Below are positions 21,688 through 32,864 of a stretch of 64,000 bases of DNA, in pieces. The stretch is from assembly GCF_000729995.1 (NCBI RefSeq), contig NZ_JNFG01000006.1:205717-269716 (forward strand). Direction: 5' to 3'. The notes beneath the pieces were generated by a model. It searched no databases and had not been told where the DNA came from. It saw only the letters and a list, made by a program, of their open reading frames with translations. This DNA is from Caballeronia sordidicola. GTDB lineage: Bacteria > Pseudomonadota > Gammaproteobacteria > Burkholderiales > Burkholderiaceae. The translations under genes were made by a program, and so were the position numbers. Position 1 is the stretch's first letter, and every line of letters begins with the position of its first letter.

Positions 21688-22584
21688 ATGCGCATTATTC
21701 TGATTACGGGTATTTCCGGCTCCGGCAAATCGGTTGCCCTGAACGCGCTCGAAGACGCCGGCTACTATTGCGTCGACAACCTCCCGCCGCGCTTCCTGCC
21801 CGAACTCGCCGCGTACCTCAACAGTCAGGGGCAGCCGCGTCTGGCTGTTGCAATCGACGCACGCTCGAGCCGCTCGCTCGACGAAGTGCCCGCCATCATT
21901 AAAGACCTGTCGCAAGCGTTCGACCTGCGCGTGCTGTTTCTCAACGCCAGTACGCAGTCGCTGATCCAGCGCTTTTCCGAGACCCGCCGCCGGCATCCGT
22001 TGTCGGGTTCGCCGGGTCACGACGCCGACGTCGGGCTGCTCACCTCGCTCGGCGAAGCGATCGAACGTGAACGCGAGCTTGTCTCGGGACTCGCCGAATT
22101 CGGCCATCAGATCGACACCAGCAATCTGCGGGCGAACGTATTGCGCGCGTGGGTGAAGAGTTTCATCGAGCAGGAAACGGCCGGGCTGACGCTGATGTTC
22201 GAATCGTTTGGGTTCAAGCGCGGCGTGCCGCTCGACGCCGATTTTGTCTTCGATGTCCGCACGCTCCCGAATCCCTATTACGACCACGAACTGCGGCCGC
22301 TGACGGGGCTGGACAAGCCGGTTATCGACTTTTTGTCCGCCCAGCCGATGGTCCACCAGATGATTGATGACGTGGGCACGTTCATCGCCAAATGGCTGCC
22401 GCAATTTCGTGACGATAATCGTAGTTACCTGACAGTGGCGATCGGCTGCACGGGTGGCCAGCATCGTTCGGTATTCATCGCCCAGGCGCTCGCCGCGCGC
22501 TTCGGTGACAAGGCCAATGTGATTGTGCGGCATCGCGACGCACCCATCGCTCTGGATGGACACGTCGCGTCCTTGCAAACCTGA
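21688..22584 (+). CDS. rapZ: RNase adapter protein RapZ
   Basis: With the ATG at 21688 ([18 protein letters not shown]) the protein has 298 residues. The N-terminal Walker A GISGSGKS (8-15) belongs to a P-loop fold. The C-terminal half has the RapZ RNA-binding signature ([20 protein letters not shown]). In E. coli RapZ senses glucosamine-6-phosphate and directs RNase E to the GlmZ sRNA. In beta-proteobacteria the RNA targets are unclear. A CGCC-TTCG-GGCG mini-hairpin with TTTT follows the stop. Confidence 0.94.
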   Translation: MRIILITGISGSGKSVALNALEDAGYYCVDNLPPRFLPELAAYLNSQGQPRLAVAIDARSSRSLDEVPAIIKDLSQAFDLRVLFLNASTQSLIQRFSETRRRHPLSGSPGHDADVGLLTSLGEAIERERELVSGLAEFGHQIDTSNLRANVLRAWVKSFIEQETAGLTLMFESFGFKRGVPLDADFVFDVRTLPNPYYDHELRPLTGLDKPVIDFLSAQPMVHQMIDDVGTFIAKWLPQFRDDNRSYLTVAIGCTGGQHRSVFIAQALAARFGDKANVIVRHRDAPIALDGHVASLQT

Positions 22585-22585
22585 T

Positions 22586-22604
22586 CGCCTTCGGGCGGCC
22601 TTTT
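22586..22604 (+). terminator. Short UUCG-loop hairpin after rapZ
   Basis: CGCC TTCG GGCG is followed by GCCTTTT. The stable tetraloop and T-run suggest a small intrinsic terminator, although the stem is only 4 bp. Confidence 0.4.
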
Positions 22605-22618
22605 AAAAGAAGCGCGCG

Positions 22619-23251
22619 ATGTCCACTAATCCCCTGCTCGCCGACCTGCCGCTGTTTCCGCTGCACACCGTGTTGTTTCCGGGCGGCCATCTTCCCCTGA
22701 AAATCTTCGAAGCCCGCTATCTGGACATGGCGCGTGCGTGTTTGCGCGAAGGCACGCCGTTCGGCGTGTGCCTGTTGAAAAGCGGTAATGAGATTGCGTC
22801 GCCGGGGGCACCGTCGGTGCCCGAGAGCATTGGCTGCCTGGCCGAGATCACGCAATGCGACGTGGACACGTTTGGCATGCTGCTGGTCCAGGCACGCGGC
22901 ACGACGCGTTTTCGGCTGTTGTCGCATCGTGTGGGGCCGAGCAATTTGCTCGTGGGCGTAGCGGAAACCATTGGCGACGACACGCCGATGGACGACGCGC
23001 AAGCGTTAATAAAGTTTGGTGCGTGCGCGGAGGTGCTGGAGCGGATCATCGATGCAATCAAGGCGCGCGAGCCGAAGGATCTGCCGTTCACCGAGCCCTT
23101 CCTTCTCGACGATCCGACGTGGGTATCCAACCGGTTATCCGAGATCCTGCCGATCCCCATGCGCGCCCGGCAAAAGCTGATGGAGCTTGAGGACGCGGCC
23201 GCGCGAATCGATGTCGTGCATCACTATATGCAGCAGCATCAATTGCTTTGA
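22619..23251 (+). CDS. Lon substrate-binding (LON_substr_bdg) domain protein
   Basis: This 210-residue protein contains only a Lon N-terminal-like domain (LPLFPLHTVLFPGGHLPLKIFEARYLDM is the typical start; the motif ends near 190) and no ATPase or protease part. Stand-alone members are common in proteobacteria and lack a firm function. It begins 35 bp after rapZ on the same strand and could be co-transcribed. Confidence 0.88.
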   Translation: MSTNPLLADLPLFPLHTVLFPGGHLPLKIFEARYLDMARACLREGTPFGVCLLKSGNEIASPGAPSVPESIGCLAEITQCDVDTFGMLLVQARGTTRFRLLSHRVGPSNLLVGVAETIGDDTPMDDAQALIKFGACAEVLERIIDAIKAREPKDLPFTEPFLLDDPTWVSNRLSEILPIPMRARQKLMELEDAAARIDVVHHYMQQHQLL

Positions 23252-23273
23252 AGCCGCTTGGCAGCCCCTGATA

Positions 23274-24332
23274 TCAAATCAGCGAACCCTGCAGCGCATC
23301 AAGCAGTTTGCGCACTGGGGCAGGCACCCCATACGCATCGATATTCGCAAGCGGCGCCCACACGGTCCGGTTATCTGCAGCGTCGGGCACTCCGTTCGCC
23401 TGCCCAAGACGCGGCTCGATATCCAGTTTGAAATGCGTGAACGTATGCGTGAACGGAGTGAGCCGCTGAAGCTCGGCCGAGCCGCCGAAGCTGTGTGAGA
23501 CTGCCGCGAGCGCGTCTTCATCCCCTGCTTCCGGCAGGCTCCATAGACCGCCCCAGATGCCCGTCGGAGGGCGCTTTTCCAGCAGGACGCTATCGCCGTC
23601 CTGCAGCACCAGCATCCAGGTCTTGCGTGTCGGCACGGTCTTCTTCGGGCGCGAAGCAGGCAGCTCCTTTTGCCGTCCGGTCACGTTGGCTACGCAGTCG
23701 GCAGCAAACGGGCAGCGCGCGCAATCCGGCTTGCCACGCACGCACAACGTTGCGCCGAGATCCATCAAACCCTGCGTGTAGGCGGTGACTTCGTCCTTGT
23801 GCGCGGCGTCCGGAAGCAGCGATTCGGCGAGCGTCCACATCGTGTTTTCCACGCGCTTTTCGCCCGGAAATCCTTCGATGCCGAACACCCGCGCGAGCAC
23901 CCGCTTCACGTTGCCATCGAGAATGGTCGCGCGTGCGCCGAACGCGAACGACGCGATGGCCGCCGCCGTCGACCGCCCGATACCCGGCAGTTCGGCCAAC
24001 TCATCTACGCTGCGGGGAAATTCGCAGCCGAGCTCTGTCGACACCACAAACGCGCATCGATGCAGATTCCGCGCGCGCGAGTAGTAGCCGAGTCCGGCCC
24101 AGAGCGCCATGACGTCATCGAGCGGGGCGAAAGCGAGCGCGTTTACATCGGGGAAACGGTCGAGAAAACGCGCGTAGTACGGAATCACCGTCGATACCTG
24201 CGTCTGCTGCAACATGATTTCTGACAACCAGATCCGGTAGGCATCGCGCGTGTTTTGCCATGGCAGGTCATGACGGCCGTGAACGCGTTGCCATGCGATC
24301 AGGCGCGTGGAGAAGTCGGTGAGCTGGAGCAT
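23274..24332 (-). CDS. mutY: A/G-specific adenine DNA glycosylase
   Basis: The start at 24332 (MLQLTDFSTRLIAWQRVHGRHDLPWQ) gives 352 residues. The frame continues further into mutM antisense sequence, which I reject. An HhH-GPD glycosylase core (about 30-190; LPGIGRSTAAAIASFAFG with the catalytic Asp in ILDGNVKRVLAR) is followed by the 4Fe-4S cluster Cys set (CVRGKPDCARCPFAADC) and a C-terminal Nudix-like 8-oxoG recognition domain. It removes A opposite 8-oxoG. It begins five bases after the mutM stop. Confidence 0.96.
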   Translation of the reverse strand: MLQLTDFSTRLIAWQRVHGRHDLPWQNTRDAYRIWLSEIMLQQTQVSTVIPYYARFLDRFPDVNALAFAPLDDVMALWAGLGYYSRARNLHRCAFVVSTELGCEFPRSVDELAELPGIGRSTAAAIASFAFGARATILDGNVKRVLARVFGIEGFPGEKRVENTMWTLAESLLPDAAHKDEVTAYTQGLMDLGATLCVRGKPDCARCPFAADCVANVTGRQKELPASRPKKTVPTRKTWMLVLQDGDSVLLEKRPPTGIWGGLWSLPEAGDEDALAAVSHSFGGSAELQRLTPFTHTFTHFKLDIEPRLGQANGVPDAADNRTVWAPLANIDAYGVPAPVRKLLDALQGSLI

Positions 24333-24336
24333 GGGG

Positions 24337-25167
24337 CTAGCGCTGGCAGCGCGGGCAAAAGTACGTGGATCGCTGGCCTTGCACGATTTGTTTGATGGCC
24401 GTTCCGCAGACGTGGCACGGCAAACCCGCGCGATCGTAGACGAAATAATCGAGTTGGAAATAGCCCGACTCGCCGTTGCTTCCCACGAAATCGCGCAACG
24501 TGCTGCCGCCTTTTTCGATCGCTGCGGCAAGCGTTGTGCGCACGGCGTCGGCGAGAAGATCGTAGCGCACGAGCGAGACGCGCCCGGCGGCGACGGTCGG
24601 CCGGATACCCGCGCGAAACAGGCTCTCGGACGCATAAATGTTGCCCACGCCGACGACCATCGTGCCAGCCAGCAAAGCCTGCTTGACCGACACTTTGCGC
24701 CCGCGCGTCTGACGGAACATCAGCGCGCCGGAAAACTCAGCGGTAAATGGCTCCACGCCCAGGCCTGCCAGCAGCGGATGGTCGAGCACGTCACCGTCTG
24801 CCCGCGCGTGCCAGAGCACCGCGCCAAAACGCCGCGGGTCGCGAAAGCGCAGAATAAAGTCATCGAAGATCAGGTCTATATGATCATGCTTCGCGGCATC
24901 CGGCGGACGCGGCACGTTCCGCAATACCCGCAGCGTCCCCGTCATGCCGAGATGCACGATCAGCCAGCCTTCGGACGTTTCGAACAACAGGTACTTGCCG
25001 CGACGCTCGACTTTCTCGATTTTCAGCGCCTTCATCGTCTTCGCGAGATGCGCCGGAATCGGCCAGCGCAGCGCCGGTGTACGGACATCGACACGCTCTA
25101 CCCGGCGTCCGGCGACGAACGGTTCGATCCCGCGACGGGTTACTTCGACTTCCGGCAACTCTGGCAT
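24337..25167 (-). CDS. mutM: Formamidopyrimidine-DNA glycosylase
   Basis: The 276-residue protein starts [13 protein letters not shown], the invariant catalytic N-terminus in which Pro2 and Glu3 act. Lys in the beta-hairpin (RRGKYLLFE), the H2TH domain ([15 protein letters not shown]) and the C-terminal zinc finger (CHVCGT...YFCPRCQR) are all present. It excises 8-oxoG and FaPy lesions. It is translationally adjacent to mutY, so both base-excision enzymes of the GO system share one transcript. Confidence 0.97.
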   Translation of the reverse strand: MPELPEVEVTRRGIEPFVAGRRVERVDVRTPALRWPIPAHLAKTMKALKIEKVERRGKYLLFETSEGWLIVHLGMTGTLRVLRNVPRPPDAAKHDHIDLIFDDFILRFRDPRRFGAVLWHARADGDVLDHPLLAGLGVEPFTAEFSGALMFRQTRGRKVSVKQALLAGTMVVGVGNIYASESLFRAGIRPTVAAGRVSLVRYDLLADAVRTTLAAAIEKGGSTLRDFVGSNGESGYFQLDYFVYDRAGLPCHVCGTAIKQIVQGQRSTYFCPRCQR

Positions 25168-25252
25168 GTTTTACTGGTCTGCAACTTGCTGTGGGATGTG
25201 CGCGTATTGTAGCGAGCGCGTTACAATCGACTGAAACATTGATCGGATTTCC

Positions 25253-27121
25253 ATGAACTTGTCCTTCGTAAAGTTGTTTTCGAAGCAGCGTGCAGCGAGC
25301 GTTCAAACGAGCGCCGCACGCGGTAAGCCGGTCTACCCGAGCAAGCTCGCGGCCGCTGTGGCGTTCGCGATGGCGGCGTTCGCGCTTGCGCCTGCCTACG
25401 CGCAGAGCCCCGCGCAACTTCCCACGCCTGACGACGACCAGTCCGCCATCAGTGCAGCGGACCTGATCACCGCGCCGCCTACCGGCAAGGAAGTTCAGGA
25501 CTTGCCGAATGTGGCTGCGTCCAGCCAGATCGTGTTCCAGGTGCTCGCGGCGGAAGTCGCGTTGCAACGCAATCAGGCAGCGCCGGCCTATCAGACGTAT
25601 CTCGCCCTCGCGCGCGACACGCACGACCCACGCTTCGCGCAGCGCGCGACCGAGATTGCAATCGCCGCACAAAGTCCCAACGACGCGCTGACGGCAGTCC
25701 AGCTCTGGCAGCAATTCTCACCGAATTCGGAGCGCGCGGCGCAGTTGAGCGCCTCGCTGCTGATCCTCTCCGGCAAGCCCGACGACGCCAAGCCGATCCT
25801 CAACACCGAGCTCGCAAAAGTACCTGCGAGCCAGCGTGGCGACGCAATCCTTTCGCTGCAGATCCTGCTCTCGCGCGGACCGAATCGCGTAGGCGGGTTG
25901 AATGTGCTGAAGGATTTGGTCAAGACCGATCTGGACCGGCCGGAAACGCAGCTGGCGCTCGCCCGCCAGCAAATTGCCGCCGACGACCAGCCGGGCGCGA
26001 AGGCATCGCTTGAACAAGCGCTGAAATTGAAGCCCGACTACTTGCCTGCTGCGTTGACGCTTGCGCGCATGGGGCCAAACGAACGCAACGAAGGTATTGC
26101 TTCGTTCGAGAAGTACCTTGAGAAGGATCCGAAGTCGCACGACGCGCGGCTTGCGCTGGCGCAACTGTATCTGTCGGCGGATCGTCTCGACGACGCCCAG
26201 AAGCAGTTCGAAATCATGCGCAAGAATGATTCGAAAGACCTGACGCCGCTGATGGCGCTAGCGTTGATCAACATTCAGAAGAAACAGCCGGACAAGGCGC
26301 AGGATTACCTGAAGCAATACGCGGCGGCGGCTGAAAGCACGCCGAACGCCGATCCGGGACAGGCTTATATCTATCTGGCGCAGTTATCGCTGGAGAAGAA
26401 AGACGACGTAGCCGCGAACCAGTGGCTCGACAAGATTCCGCGTGCCAGCCAGCAGTACTTGCCGGCGCAAGTCACGCGCGCGCAGATCCTTGCCTCGCAT
26501 GGCAAGGTTGACGAAGCGCGGCAATTGCTGGGCAGCCTGCAGACGTCGGACCCCCGCGACCTGGCGTTGCTTGCGCGTACCGACGCCGCGATGCTGTTCC
26601 AGGCGCAGCGGTATCCGGAGGCGGAAGCTGCGTTGGCGAAGGCGTCGGCAGCGTTTCCGGATGATCCGGACATTGCCTACGACTACGCCATGGCTGCCGA
26701 GAAGAACGGCCATTACGACACCATGGAAACGCAGTTGCGCAAGCTGATGACACAGCAGCCGGACAATGCGCAGGCGTATAACGCGCTCGGCTATTCGCTA
26801 GTCGATCGCAACGAGCGTCTGGACGAGGCGGAAAAGCTGATCGAGAAGGCGGTGTCGCTTGCGCCGAACGACGCGTTCATCATGGACAGCCTCGGCTGGG
26901 CGAAATATCGGATGGGTAATCAGGCGGAAGCTGCCAATATCCTGAAGAAAGCCTACGACCTGCAGCCGAACGCCGAAATTGGCGCTCATCTCGGCGAAGT
27001 GCAGTGGAAGTCGGGGCAGCAGGACCAAGCGCGCAATACATGGCGTCAGGCGCAAAAGCTCGAACCCGGCAACGACACATTGTTGAAAACGCTCAAACGA
27101 TTCCAGGTAAACGACCTTTGA
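25253..27121 (+). CDS. Secreted tetratricopeptide-repeat protein
   Basis: This 622-residue protein has a basic N-terminus and a hydrophobic stretch ending APAYA (about 50), so it is probably exported. Multiple TPR units follow (for example QLALARQQIAADDQPGAKASL, ALAQLYLSADRLDDAQKQFE, NALGYSLVDRNERLDEAEKL, LGWAKYRMGNQAEAANIL). Such proteins upstream of lolB are widespread in Burkholderia and likely act as periplasmic scaffolds. The specific partner is unknown. The stop overlaps the TTG start of lolB. Confidence 0.88.
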   Translation: MNLSFVKLFSKQRAASVQTSAARGKPVYPSKLAAAVAFAMAAFALAPAYAQSPAQLPTPDDDQSAISAADLITAPPTGKEVQDLPNVAASSQIVFQVLAAEVALQRNQAAPAYQTYLALARDTHDPRFAQRATEIAIAAQSPNDALTAVQLWQQFSPNSERAAQLSASLLILSGKPDDAKPILNTELAKVPASQRGDAILSLQILLSRGPNRVGGLNVLKDLVKTDLDRPETQLALARQQIAADDQPGAKASLEQALKLKPDYLPAALTLARMGPNERNEGIASFEKYLEKDPKSHDARLALAQLYLSADRLDDAQKQFEIMRKNDSKDLTPLMALALINIQKKQPDKAQDYLKQYAAAAESTPNADPGQAYIYLAQLSLEKKDDVAANQWLDKIPRASQQYLPAQVTRAQILASHGKVDEARQLLGSLQTSDPRDLALLARTDAAMLFQAQRYPEAEAALAKASAAFPDDPDIAYDYAMAAEKNGHYDTMETQLRKLMTQQPDNAQAYNALGYSLVDRNERLDEAEKLIEKAVSLAPNDAFIMDSLGWAKYRMGNQAEAANILKKAYDLQPNAEIGAHLGEVQWKSGQQDQARNTWRQAQKLEPGNDTLLKTLKRFQVNDL

Positions 27122-27753
27122 ACTTGATTGCAACGAATTTCCTGAGCGGTCAGCGCGCGCGTCGCGGCGCGCTGGCGCTGATGGCAGCGGGTTTGGTGGT
27201 TGTGTCGGGGTGTGCGATCAAACCGCGCGTGCCGACTACATCGAATGCGGCGACCGAGATCACCGCGCAGACCAGCCGCGCGTATCACGGCCGCTTTTCG
27301 GTCCAGTACGACGACCAGAACGGTCAGCAGCGCAACGCGTACGGCAACTTCGACTGGCAGGAAACCGGAGACACCGTCACGCTGCAATTGCGTAATCCGC
27401 TTGGGCAAACGCTGGCTATCGTGACGTCGTCGCCGTCTTCGGCCACGCTCGAACTGCCGAATCGCCAGCCGCAGACCGCCGATAACGTCTCCGAACTCAT
27501 GCGCTCCACCCTCGGCTTCGCGCTGCCGGTGGAAGGCTTGCGGTACTGGCTCCAGCCATCGCCTGCGCCAACCTCGCGGGCGCGCACGACCATGGATTCG
27601 TCGTCGGAAAATGGCCGCCTGAAGGAAATCAAGCAGGACGGATGGACTATCGACTACCTGGCCTATGCCGACGCCCCGGCGACCGGCGTAAAGCGCCTGA
27701 ATCTGTCGCGTGCCGAACCGCCGCTCGACATCAAGCTCGTCCTCGACCAGTAA
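27118..27753 (+). CDS. lolB: Outer-membrane lipoprotein receptor LolB
   Basis: I place the start at TTG 27118 ([17 protein letters not shown]), which overlaps the TPR stop as TTGA, giving 211 residues. No ATG is suitably placed. The signal sequence ends in the lipobox VVVSGC (Cys about 31). The LolB domain follows ([26 protein letters not shown] onward). LolB accepts lipoproteins from LolA and inserts them into the outer membrane. It is followed 17 bp later by ispE, the usual arrangement. Confidence 0.93.
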   Translation: MNLIATNFLSGQRARRGALALMAAGLVVVSGCAIKPRVPTTSNAATEITAQTSRAYHGRFSVQYDDQNGQQRNAYGNFDWQETGDTVTLQLRNPLGQTLAIVTSSPSSATLELPNRQPQTADNVSELMRSTLGFALPVEGLRYWLQPSPAPTSRARTTMDSSSENGRLKEIKQDGWTIDYLAYADAPATGVKRLNLSRAEPPLDIKLVLDQ

Positions 27754-27770
27754 CGCTTCAGTTCAATCGC

Positions 27771-28691
27771 ATGCCGTCATCTTTATCGAGTTCATCGCCG
27801 GGCTCAGCGTATCCGCCAGCCGACGCTTCGCTGCGCGATTGTCTCGCGCCGGCCAAGCTCAACCTGTTCCTGCATATCACGGGGCGCCGCCCGGACGGCT
27901 ATCACGCGTTGCAGACGGTGTTCCAGTTGCTCGACTGGGGCGACCGGCTGCACTTCACCCGTCGCGACGATGGCGTGATCACGCGCAAAACCGATGTTCC
28001 GGGTGTGCCCGAAGCGGACGACCTGGTTGTACGTGCTGCGCGTCTGCTGCAGTCGACAACGGGCAGCCCCCTTGGCGTCGACATAGAAATTGATAAAATA
28101 CTGCCCATGGGCGCCGGTCTCGGCGGCGGCAGTTCTGACGCCGCGACCACGCTGCTGGCCCTGAATCGCTTGTGGGGCGTGGAGTTGTCGCGAGAAGCGT
28201 TGCAGGATCTGGCGCTGAAACTCGGTGCCGACGTGCCGTTTTTTATCTTCGGTCAGAATGCTTTCGCGGAAGGCGTCGGCGAAACGCTGCAAGCCGTCGA
28301 TCTGCCGAAACGCTTCTTCCTGGTGGTGACTCCTGCGGTGCATGTTCCAACCGCTGCGATTTTTTCAGAGAAAGGGTTGACGAGGGACTCAAAAGTCCTC
28401 ACAATTACGGACTTCCTTGCACAACATAGTTCTGACACAGATTGGCCTGACAGCTTCGGCCGAAATGATATGCAGGCAGTTGTGGTTGAGAAGTACGCGG
28501 AAGTAGCTACGGTGATTGAGTGGTTTTCGAATCTGTCACCTGCGCGAATGACCGGATCCGGAGCGAGCGTGTTTGCCGCTTTTCGTAGCAAAGCCGAAGC
28601 TGAGATGGCGCAAGCCAAACTCCCGGCAAGCTGGAAGAGCACAGTGACCGAAAGTCTGGATTCGCATCCTCTCTTTGCTTTCGCGTCGTAA
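27771..28691 (+). CDS. ispE: 4-diphosphocytidyl-2-C-methyl-D-erythritol kinase
   Basis: With the ATG at 27771 the protein has 306 residues. The GHMP kinase ATP-binding motif [14 protein letters not shown] is intact (about 109-122), the substrate-binding start [21 protein letters not shown] is present and the C-terminal motif [12 protein letters not shown] is conserved. It phosphorylates CDP-ME in the MEP isoprenoid pathway. The first about 25 residues are a Ser/Pro-rich extension. Confidence 0.96.
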   Translation: MPSSLSSSSPGSAYPPADASLRDCLAPAKLNLFLHITGRRPDGYHALQTVFQLLDWGDRLHFTRRDDGVITRKTDVPGVPEADDLVVRAARLLQSTTGSPLGVDIEIDKILPMGAGLGGGSSDAATTLLALNRLWGVELSREALQDLALKLGADVPFFIFGQNAFAEGVGETLQAVDLPKRFFLVVTPAVHVPTAAIFSEKGLTRDSKVLTITDFLAQHSSDTDWPDSFGRNDMQAVVVEKYAEVATVIEWFSNLSPARMTGSGASVFAAFRSKAEAEMAQAKLPASWKSTVTESLDSHPLFAFAS

Positions 28692-28746
28692 AGTTTTGTT
28701 TTGACGGGTTTGTCCTACACTGCCCGGCAAGACTCAAAGTTAGTGT

Positions 28747-28823
28747 AGGGGAGTCGCCAAGTTGGTTAAGGCACTGGATTTTGATTCCAGCATGCGAAGG
28801 TTCGAATCCTTCTTCCCCTGCCA
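28747..28823 (+). tRNA. tRNA-Gln (anticodon TTG)
   Basis: A 77-nt cloverleaf can be folded by eye. The acceptor AGGGGAG pairs with TTCCCCT, the anticodon stem CTGGA / TCCAG encloses TTTTGAT (anticodon TTG), and the T-stem GAAGG / CCTTC has a TTCGAAT loop. The discriminator G and encoded CCA follow. It sits between ispE and prs, the standard beta-proteobacterial position. Confidence 0.96.
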
Positions 28824-28871
28824 TAATTTCTCGCGTTTTCCCTCTCGCCCCAGCCAAGACACAGGTGCACG

Positions 28872-29825
28872 ATGAGCAGTGACGGCCTGATGGTATTCAC
28901 TGGCAACGCGAATCCCGCGCTTGCACAGGAAGTCGTCAAAATCCTTGGAATCCCGCTTGGCAAGGCAATGGTTAGCCGTTTCTCCGACGGTGAAATCATG
29001 GTCGAGATCCAGGAAAATGTGCGCGGCAAGGACGTGTTCGTGCTGCAGTCCACCTGCGCGCCGACCAACGACACGCTGATGGAACTCATGATCATGGTCG
29101 ATGCGCTCAAGCGCGCATCCGCTGGCCGGATCACTGCAGCCATCCCGTACTTCGGTTATGCCCGCCAGGATCGCCGGCCACGTTCGGCTCGCGTCGCCAT
29201 CTCGGCGAAAGTCGTGGCGAACATGCTGGAAATTGCCGGTGTGGATCGTGTCATTACCATGGACCTCCACGCCGACCAGATTCAAGGTTTCTTCGACATC
29301 CCGGTCGACAACATCTACGCTACGCCCGTGCTGCTCGGCGATCTGCGCAAGCAGAATTACGAGAACCTGCTGGTGGTGTCGCCTGATGTGGGCGGTGTAA
29401 TCCGCGCCCGGGCACTGGCCAAGCAACTGAACACCGATCTCGCGATCATCGACAAGCGTCGCCCGAAGGCGAACGTCGCTGAAGTGATGAACATCATTGG
29501 TGAAGTGGAAGGCCGCACGTGCGTGATCATGGACGACATGGTCGACACCGCCGGCACGCTCTGCAAAGCAGCACAGGTTTTGAAGGAACGCGGCGCGACG
29601 AAAGTGTTCGCGTATGCCACGCACCCGGTTTTGTCCGGTGGCGCAGCAGAGCGGATCTCGGCATCGGAACTCGACGAACTGGTCGTGACCGACACCATCC
29701 CCCTCTCCGACGAAGCCCGGGCGTGCCCGAAGGTGCGTATTCTGTCGAGCGCGGGATTGCTGGCCGAAACGTTCTCGCGCATCCGTCGCGGCGACTCGGT
29801 CATGTCGCTGTTCGCGGAAGGTTAA
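28872..29825 (+). CDS. prs: Ribose-phosphate pyrophosphokinase (PRPP synthetase)
   Basis: The protein is 317 residues long, with duplicated PRTase folds. It has the ATP-binding flexible loop [20 protein letters not shown], the ribose-5-P loop in [13 protein letters not shown] and the PRPP synthetase signature around [18 protein letters not shown]. It makes PRPP for purine, pyrimidine, His and Trp synthesis. The downstream rplY is separated by a likely terminator hairpin. Confidence 0.97.
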   Translation: MSSDGLMVFTGNANPALAQEVVKILGIPLGKAMVSRFSDGEIMVEIQENVRGKDVFVLQSTCAPTNDTLMELMIMVDALKRASAGRITAAIPYFGYARQDRRPRSARVAISAKVVANMLEIAGVDRVITMDLHADQIQGFFDIPVDNIYATPVLLGDLRKQNYENLLVVSPDVGGVIRARALAKQLNTDLAIIDKRRPKANVAEVMNIIGEVEGRTCVIMDDMVDTAGTLCKAAQVLKERGATKVFAYATHPVLSGGAAERISASELDELVVTDTIPLSDEARACPKVRILSSAGLLAETFSRIRRGDSVMSLFAEG

Positions 29826-29908
29826 AAGTATTGGCGGTTTGGCGGGGCGTCAAAGCTCTGCTGAACGGCGTAATCGGTTCAGGCGAACGAAGGCCTGGAC
29901 CGCTGCTC

Positions 29909-29945
29909 TGGGGCTGAACGCGAACACGCGGACAGCCCCGTTTTC
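29909..29945 (+). terminator. Hairpin between prs and rplY
   Basis: GGGGCTG / CAGCCCC with a 16-nt loop is followed by GTTTT. It could terminate or attenuate prs transcription before rplY. Confidence 0.5.
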
Positions 29946-29980
29946 ACTGCCTGGTCGCGGGCAGATTATGGAGTTGAATC

Positions 29981-30613
29981 ATGAAAGTAGTCGCTTTTGA
30001 GCGCAATCTGCAAGGTACGGGTGCGAGCCGCCGCCTGCGTAACTCGGGCAAGACCCCGGGCATCGTATATGGCGCAAATGCTGAAGCTCAAGCTGTTGAG
30101 CTCGATCACAACGCACTTTGGCACGCGCTGAAGAAAGAAGTGTTTCATTCGTCGATTCTCGACCTGGAAATCGCTGGCAAGTCGCAACAGGTTCTGCTGC
30201 GCGACGTGCAATACCATCCGTTCAAGCAAATGGTTCTGCACGTTGACTTCCAACGTGTCGATGCATCGAAGAAGCTGCACACGAAGGTGCCGGTCCACTT
30301 CTTGAATCAAGAAACGAATCCGGCTGTGAAGATCGGCGGCGCGGTGATCTCGCACATCCTGAACGAAGTCGAAATCGAATGCCTTCCGGCTGACCTGCCG
30401 GAATTCGTCGAACTCGATCTGGCGAAGATCGAAGCCGGTCACACGCTGCACGTGAAGGACATCGTTTTGCCGAAGGGCGTGGCGCTGGTTGCTCACCTCG
30501 ACGCAGAAAACCCGGTGATCGCTTCGGCGACCATCCCGGCTGCCGTCGTGTCCGACGAAGCCGCTTCGGGTGGCGCTGCTGCTCCGAGCGCAGGCGACAA
30601 GCCGGCTGCATAA
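29981..30613 (+). CDS. rplY: 50S ribosomal protein L25 (general stress protein Ctc)
   Basis: The 210-residue protein has an N-terminal L25 domain (about 1-95; [20 protein letters not shown]) and a C-terminal TL5/CTC beta domain (100-185), so it is the long form. The Ala/Pro/Gly-rich tail is probably disordered. L25 binds 5S rRNA. A GGAG lies upstream of the ATG. Confidence 0.96.
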   Translation: MKVVAFERNLQGTGASRRLRNSGKTPGIVYGANAEAQAVELDHNALWHALKKEVFHSSILDLEIAGKSQQVLLRDVQYHPFKQMVLHVDFQRVDASKKLHTKVPVHFLNQETNPAVKIGGAVISHILNEVEIECLPADLPEFVELDLAKIEAGHTLHVKDIVLPKGVALVAHLDAENPVIASATIPAAVVSDEAASGGAAAPSAGDKPAA

Positions 30614-30674
30614 GTCTGGCTGAAGCCTGTCCGCTTGAGTCCGCTCGGGTCCGCCCGTAAGAGTGGACGAAGTG

Positions 30675-30709
30675 ACCCGCCGTTGCTCTGCTCCGGCGGG
30701 TTTTTTTTG
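30675..30709 (+). terminator. Intrinsic terminator after rplY
   Basis: ACCCGCCG / CGGCGGGT with an 11-nt loop is followed by eight T. It lies between rplY and pth. Confidence 0.85.
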
Positions 30710-30754
30710 GCCTTTTTCTGGCGCGGTGGGTTTGCTACGCCGCCAAGATTGAAC

Positions 30755-31363
30755 ATGATCAAACTGATCGTCGGGCTCGGCAATCCGGGCGCCGAATACA
30801 CCGCGACCCGTCACAACGCCGGCTTCTGGTTCGTCGATCAACTGGCGCGCGACGCCGGTGCATCGTTACGTGATGAGCGCCGGTTTCACGGGCACTACGG
30901 CCGCGGCCGGCTCAATGGCCAGGAGATCCATTTGCTCGAGCCGCAAACCTTCATGAACCGATCGGGGCAATCCGTAGTCGCCGTTGCGCAATTCTTCAAG
31001 ATTTTGCCCGACGAAATCCTGGTGGCACACGATGAACTCGATCTGCCGCCCGGCACGGTGAAGCTGAAACTTGGCGGCGGCAGCGGCGGGCACAATGGAC
31101 TGAAGGACATTTCCGCGCATTTGTCGGTGCAACAATATTGGCGGTTGCGGATCGGCATCGGCCATCCGCGCGATCTCATTCCCGAAGCCGCGCGTGCCGG
31201 CGCGAAACCGGATGTGGCGAATTTTGTGCTGAAACCACCACGGCGCGAGGAGCAGGACGTAATCGATGCATCGATCGAACGCGCGCTTGCTGTAATGCCA
31301 TTCGCGATCAACGACGAGATGGAACGCGCGATGATGAACCTGCATCGCAACTCGCAGCCGTGA
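30755..31363 (+). CDS. pth: Peptidyl-tRNA hydrolase
   Basis: With the ATG at 30755 ([20 protein letters not shown]) the protein has 202 residues. The longer frame reads through the rplY terminator and is rejected. It carries the catalytic His in TRHNAGF (residue 22), Asn in FMNRSGQSV and the Asp of HDELDLPPG, plus [10 protein letters not shown]. It recycles tRNA from drop-off peptidyl-tRNA. Confidence 0.96.
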   Translation: MIKLIVGLGNPGAEYTATRHNAGFWFVDQLARDAGASLRDERRFHGHYGRGRLNGQEIHLLEPQTFMNRSGQSVVAVAQFFKILPDEILVAHDELDLPPGTVKLKLGGGSGGHNGLKDISAHLSVQQYWRLRIGIGHPRDLIPEAARAGAKPDVANFVLKPPRREEQDVIDASIERALAVMPFAINDEMERAMMNLHRNSQP

Positions 31364-31406
31364 ACTTGCAGCACCTCGTCCCACAAGGACAATAAAGGAG
31401 CGAATC

Positions 31407-32471
31407 TTGAGCCGATTCTGGAGCGACATCGTCAATAAGCTGACGCCGTATGTGCCGGGCGAACAACCCGCGCTCGCGCGTCCCGTGAAGCTCAACACGA
31501 ACGAGAACCCGTATCCGCCCTCACCGCGCGTGGTCGATGCGATCCGGCGCGAACTCGGTGAGGACGGTGACTCACTCCGCAAATACCCCGATCCGACAGC
31601 GCACGCGTTGCGCGCGGCCATCGCGCAGCATCACGGTCTGCGCGAGAGCCAGGTGTTTGTCGGCAATGGGTCGGACGAGGTTCTCGCACACACGTTCCAG
31701 GCGCTGCTCAAGCACGACAAGCCGATCCGTTTTCCGGATATCACGTACAGCTTTTATCCCGTGTATGCGCAGTTATACGGCGTAGCGGTCGACGTGATGC
31801 CGCTGAACGCGGATTTTGGTATCGATGTGGACGACTATCGAGCGCCCAATGGTGGCGTGTTGCTGCCCAATCCGAACGCGCCGACCGGCCGCGCGTTGCC
31901 GCTCACCGAGATCAAGGTGCTGCTCGCGGCAAATCCGGATTCGGTTGTGGTGATCGATGAGGCGTATGTGGATTTCGGCGCGGAATCGGCGGTGACGCTT
32001 ATCGATGAAAATCCGAATTTGCTGGTCGTGCAGACGTTGTCGAAAGCGCGTTCACTGGCGGGCATGCGCGTGGGCTTTGCACTCGGGCACGAAGCATTGA
32101 TCGAGGCGCTGACACGCGTGAAGGACAGCTTCAATTCCTATCCGCTCGACCGGCTGGCGCAAGCTGCAGCGATTGCGGCCGTTGAAGACGACGACTGGTT
32201 TCGCGAAACCTGTACGAAGGTTATCGCCAGCCGCGAACGGCTGACGGCGGACTTGCAAGTGCTGGGCTTCGATGTAGTGCCGTCTGCCGCGAACTTCGTA
32301 TTCGCGCGCCATCCGGAACATGATGCAGCCACGCTCGCCGCGCGCTTGAAGGAGAAGGAGATTTTCGTGCGGCATTTCAAGCTGCCGCGAATCGATCAGC
32401 ATCTGCGGATCACCGTCGGCACCGATGCCGACTGCGACGCTCTGCTGGCAGCGCTGCGCGCGCTGCTCTGA
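31407..32471 (+). CDS. hisC: Histidinol-phosphate aminotransferase
   Basis: The start is TTG at 31407 with AAAGGAG seven bases upstream, giving 354 residues. It is a class I/II aminotransferase: the NENPYPPSP start motif, GNGSDEVL, and the PLP-binding Lys in [20 protein letters not shown]. It transaminates histidinol phosphate in His biosynthesis. This copy stands outside a his operon, so it may be a second HisC or the sole distant copy. The window cannot tell which. Confidence 0.92.
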   Translation: MSRFWSDIVNKLTPYVPGEQPALARPVKLNTNENPYPPSPRVVDAIRRELGEDGDSLRKYPDPTAHALRAAIAQHHGLRESQVFVGNGSDEVLAHTFQALLKHDKPIRFPDITYSFYPVYAQLYGVAVDVMPLNADFGIDVDDYRAPNGGVLLPNPNAPTGRALPLTEIKVLLAANPDSVVVIDEAYVDFGAESAVTLIDENPNLLVVQTLSKARSLAGMRVGFALGHEALIEALTRVKDSFNSYPLDRLAQAAAIAAVEDDDWFRETCTKVIASRERLTADLQVLGFDVVPSAANFVFARHPEHDAATLAARLKEKEIFVRHFKLPRIDQHLRITVGTDADCDALLAALRALL

Positions 32472-32482
32472 GGGCACGCGCC

Positions 32483-32781
<299 letters not shown>

Positions 32782-32864
32782 TTACTCTCTTCGTCCGGCA
32801 TCTCGCCGGCTTTTTTGGTGCCCGCGCGCCTGGATGAGCGCGCGTTAGTAGGCGTCAGAAACGC

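Noticed and set aside
24333..24635. N-terminal extension of MutY
   Set aside because: It lies entirely within mutM in another frame, and the ATG at 24332 gives the standard MutY start.
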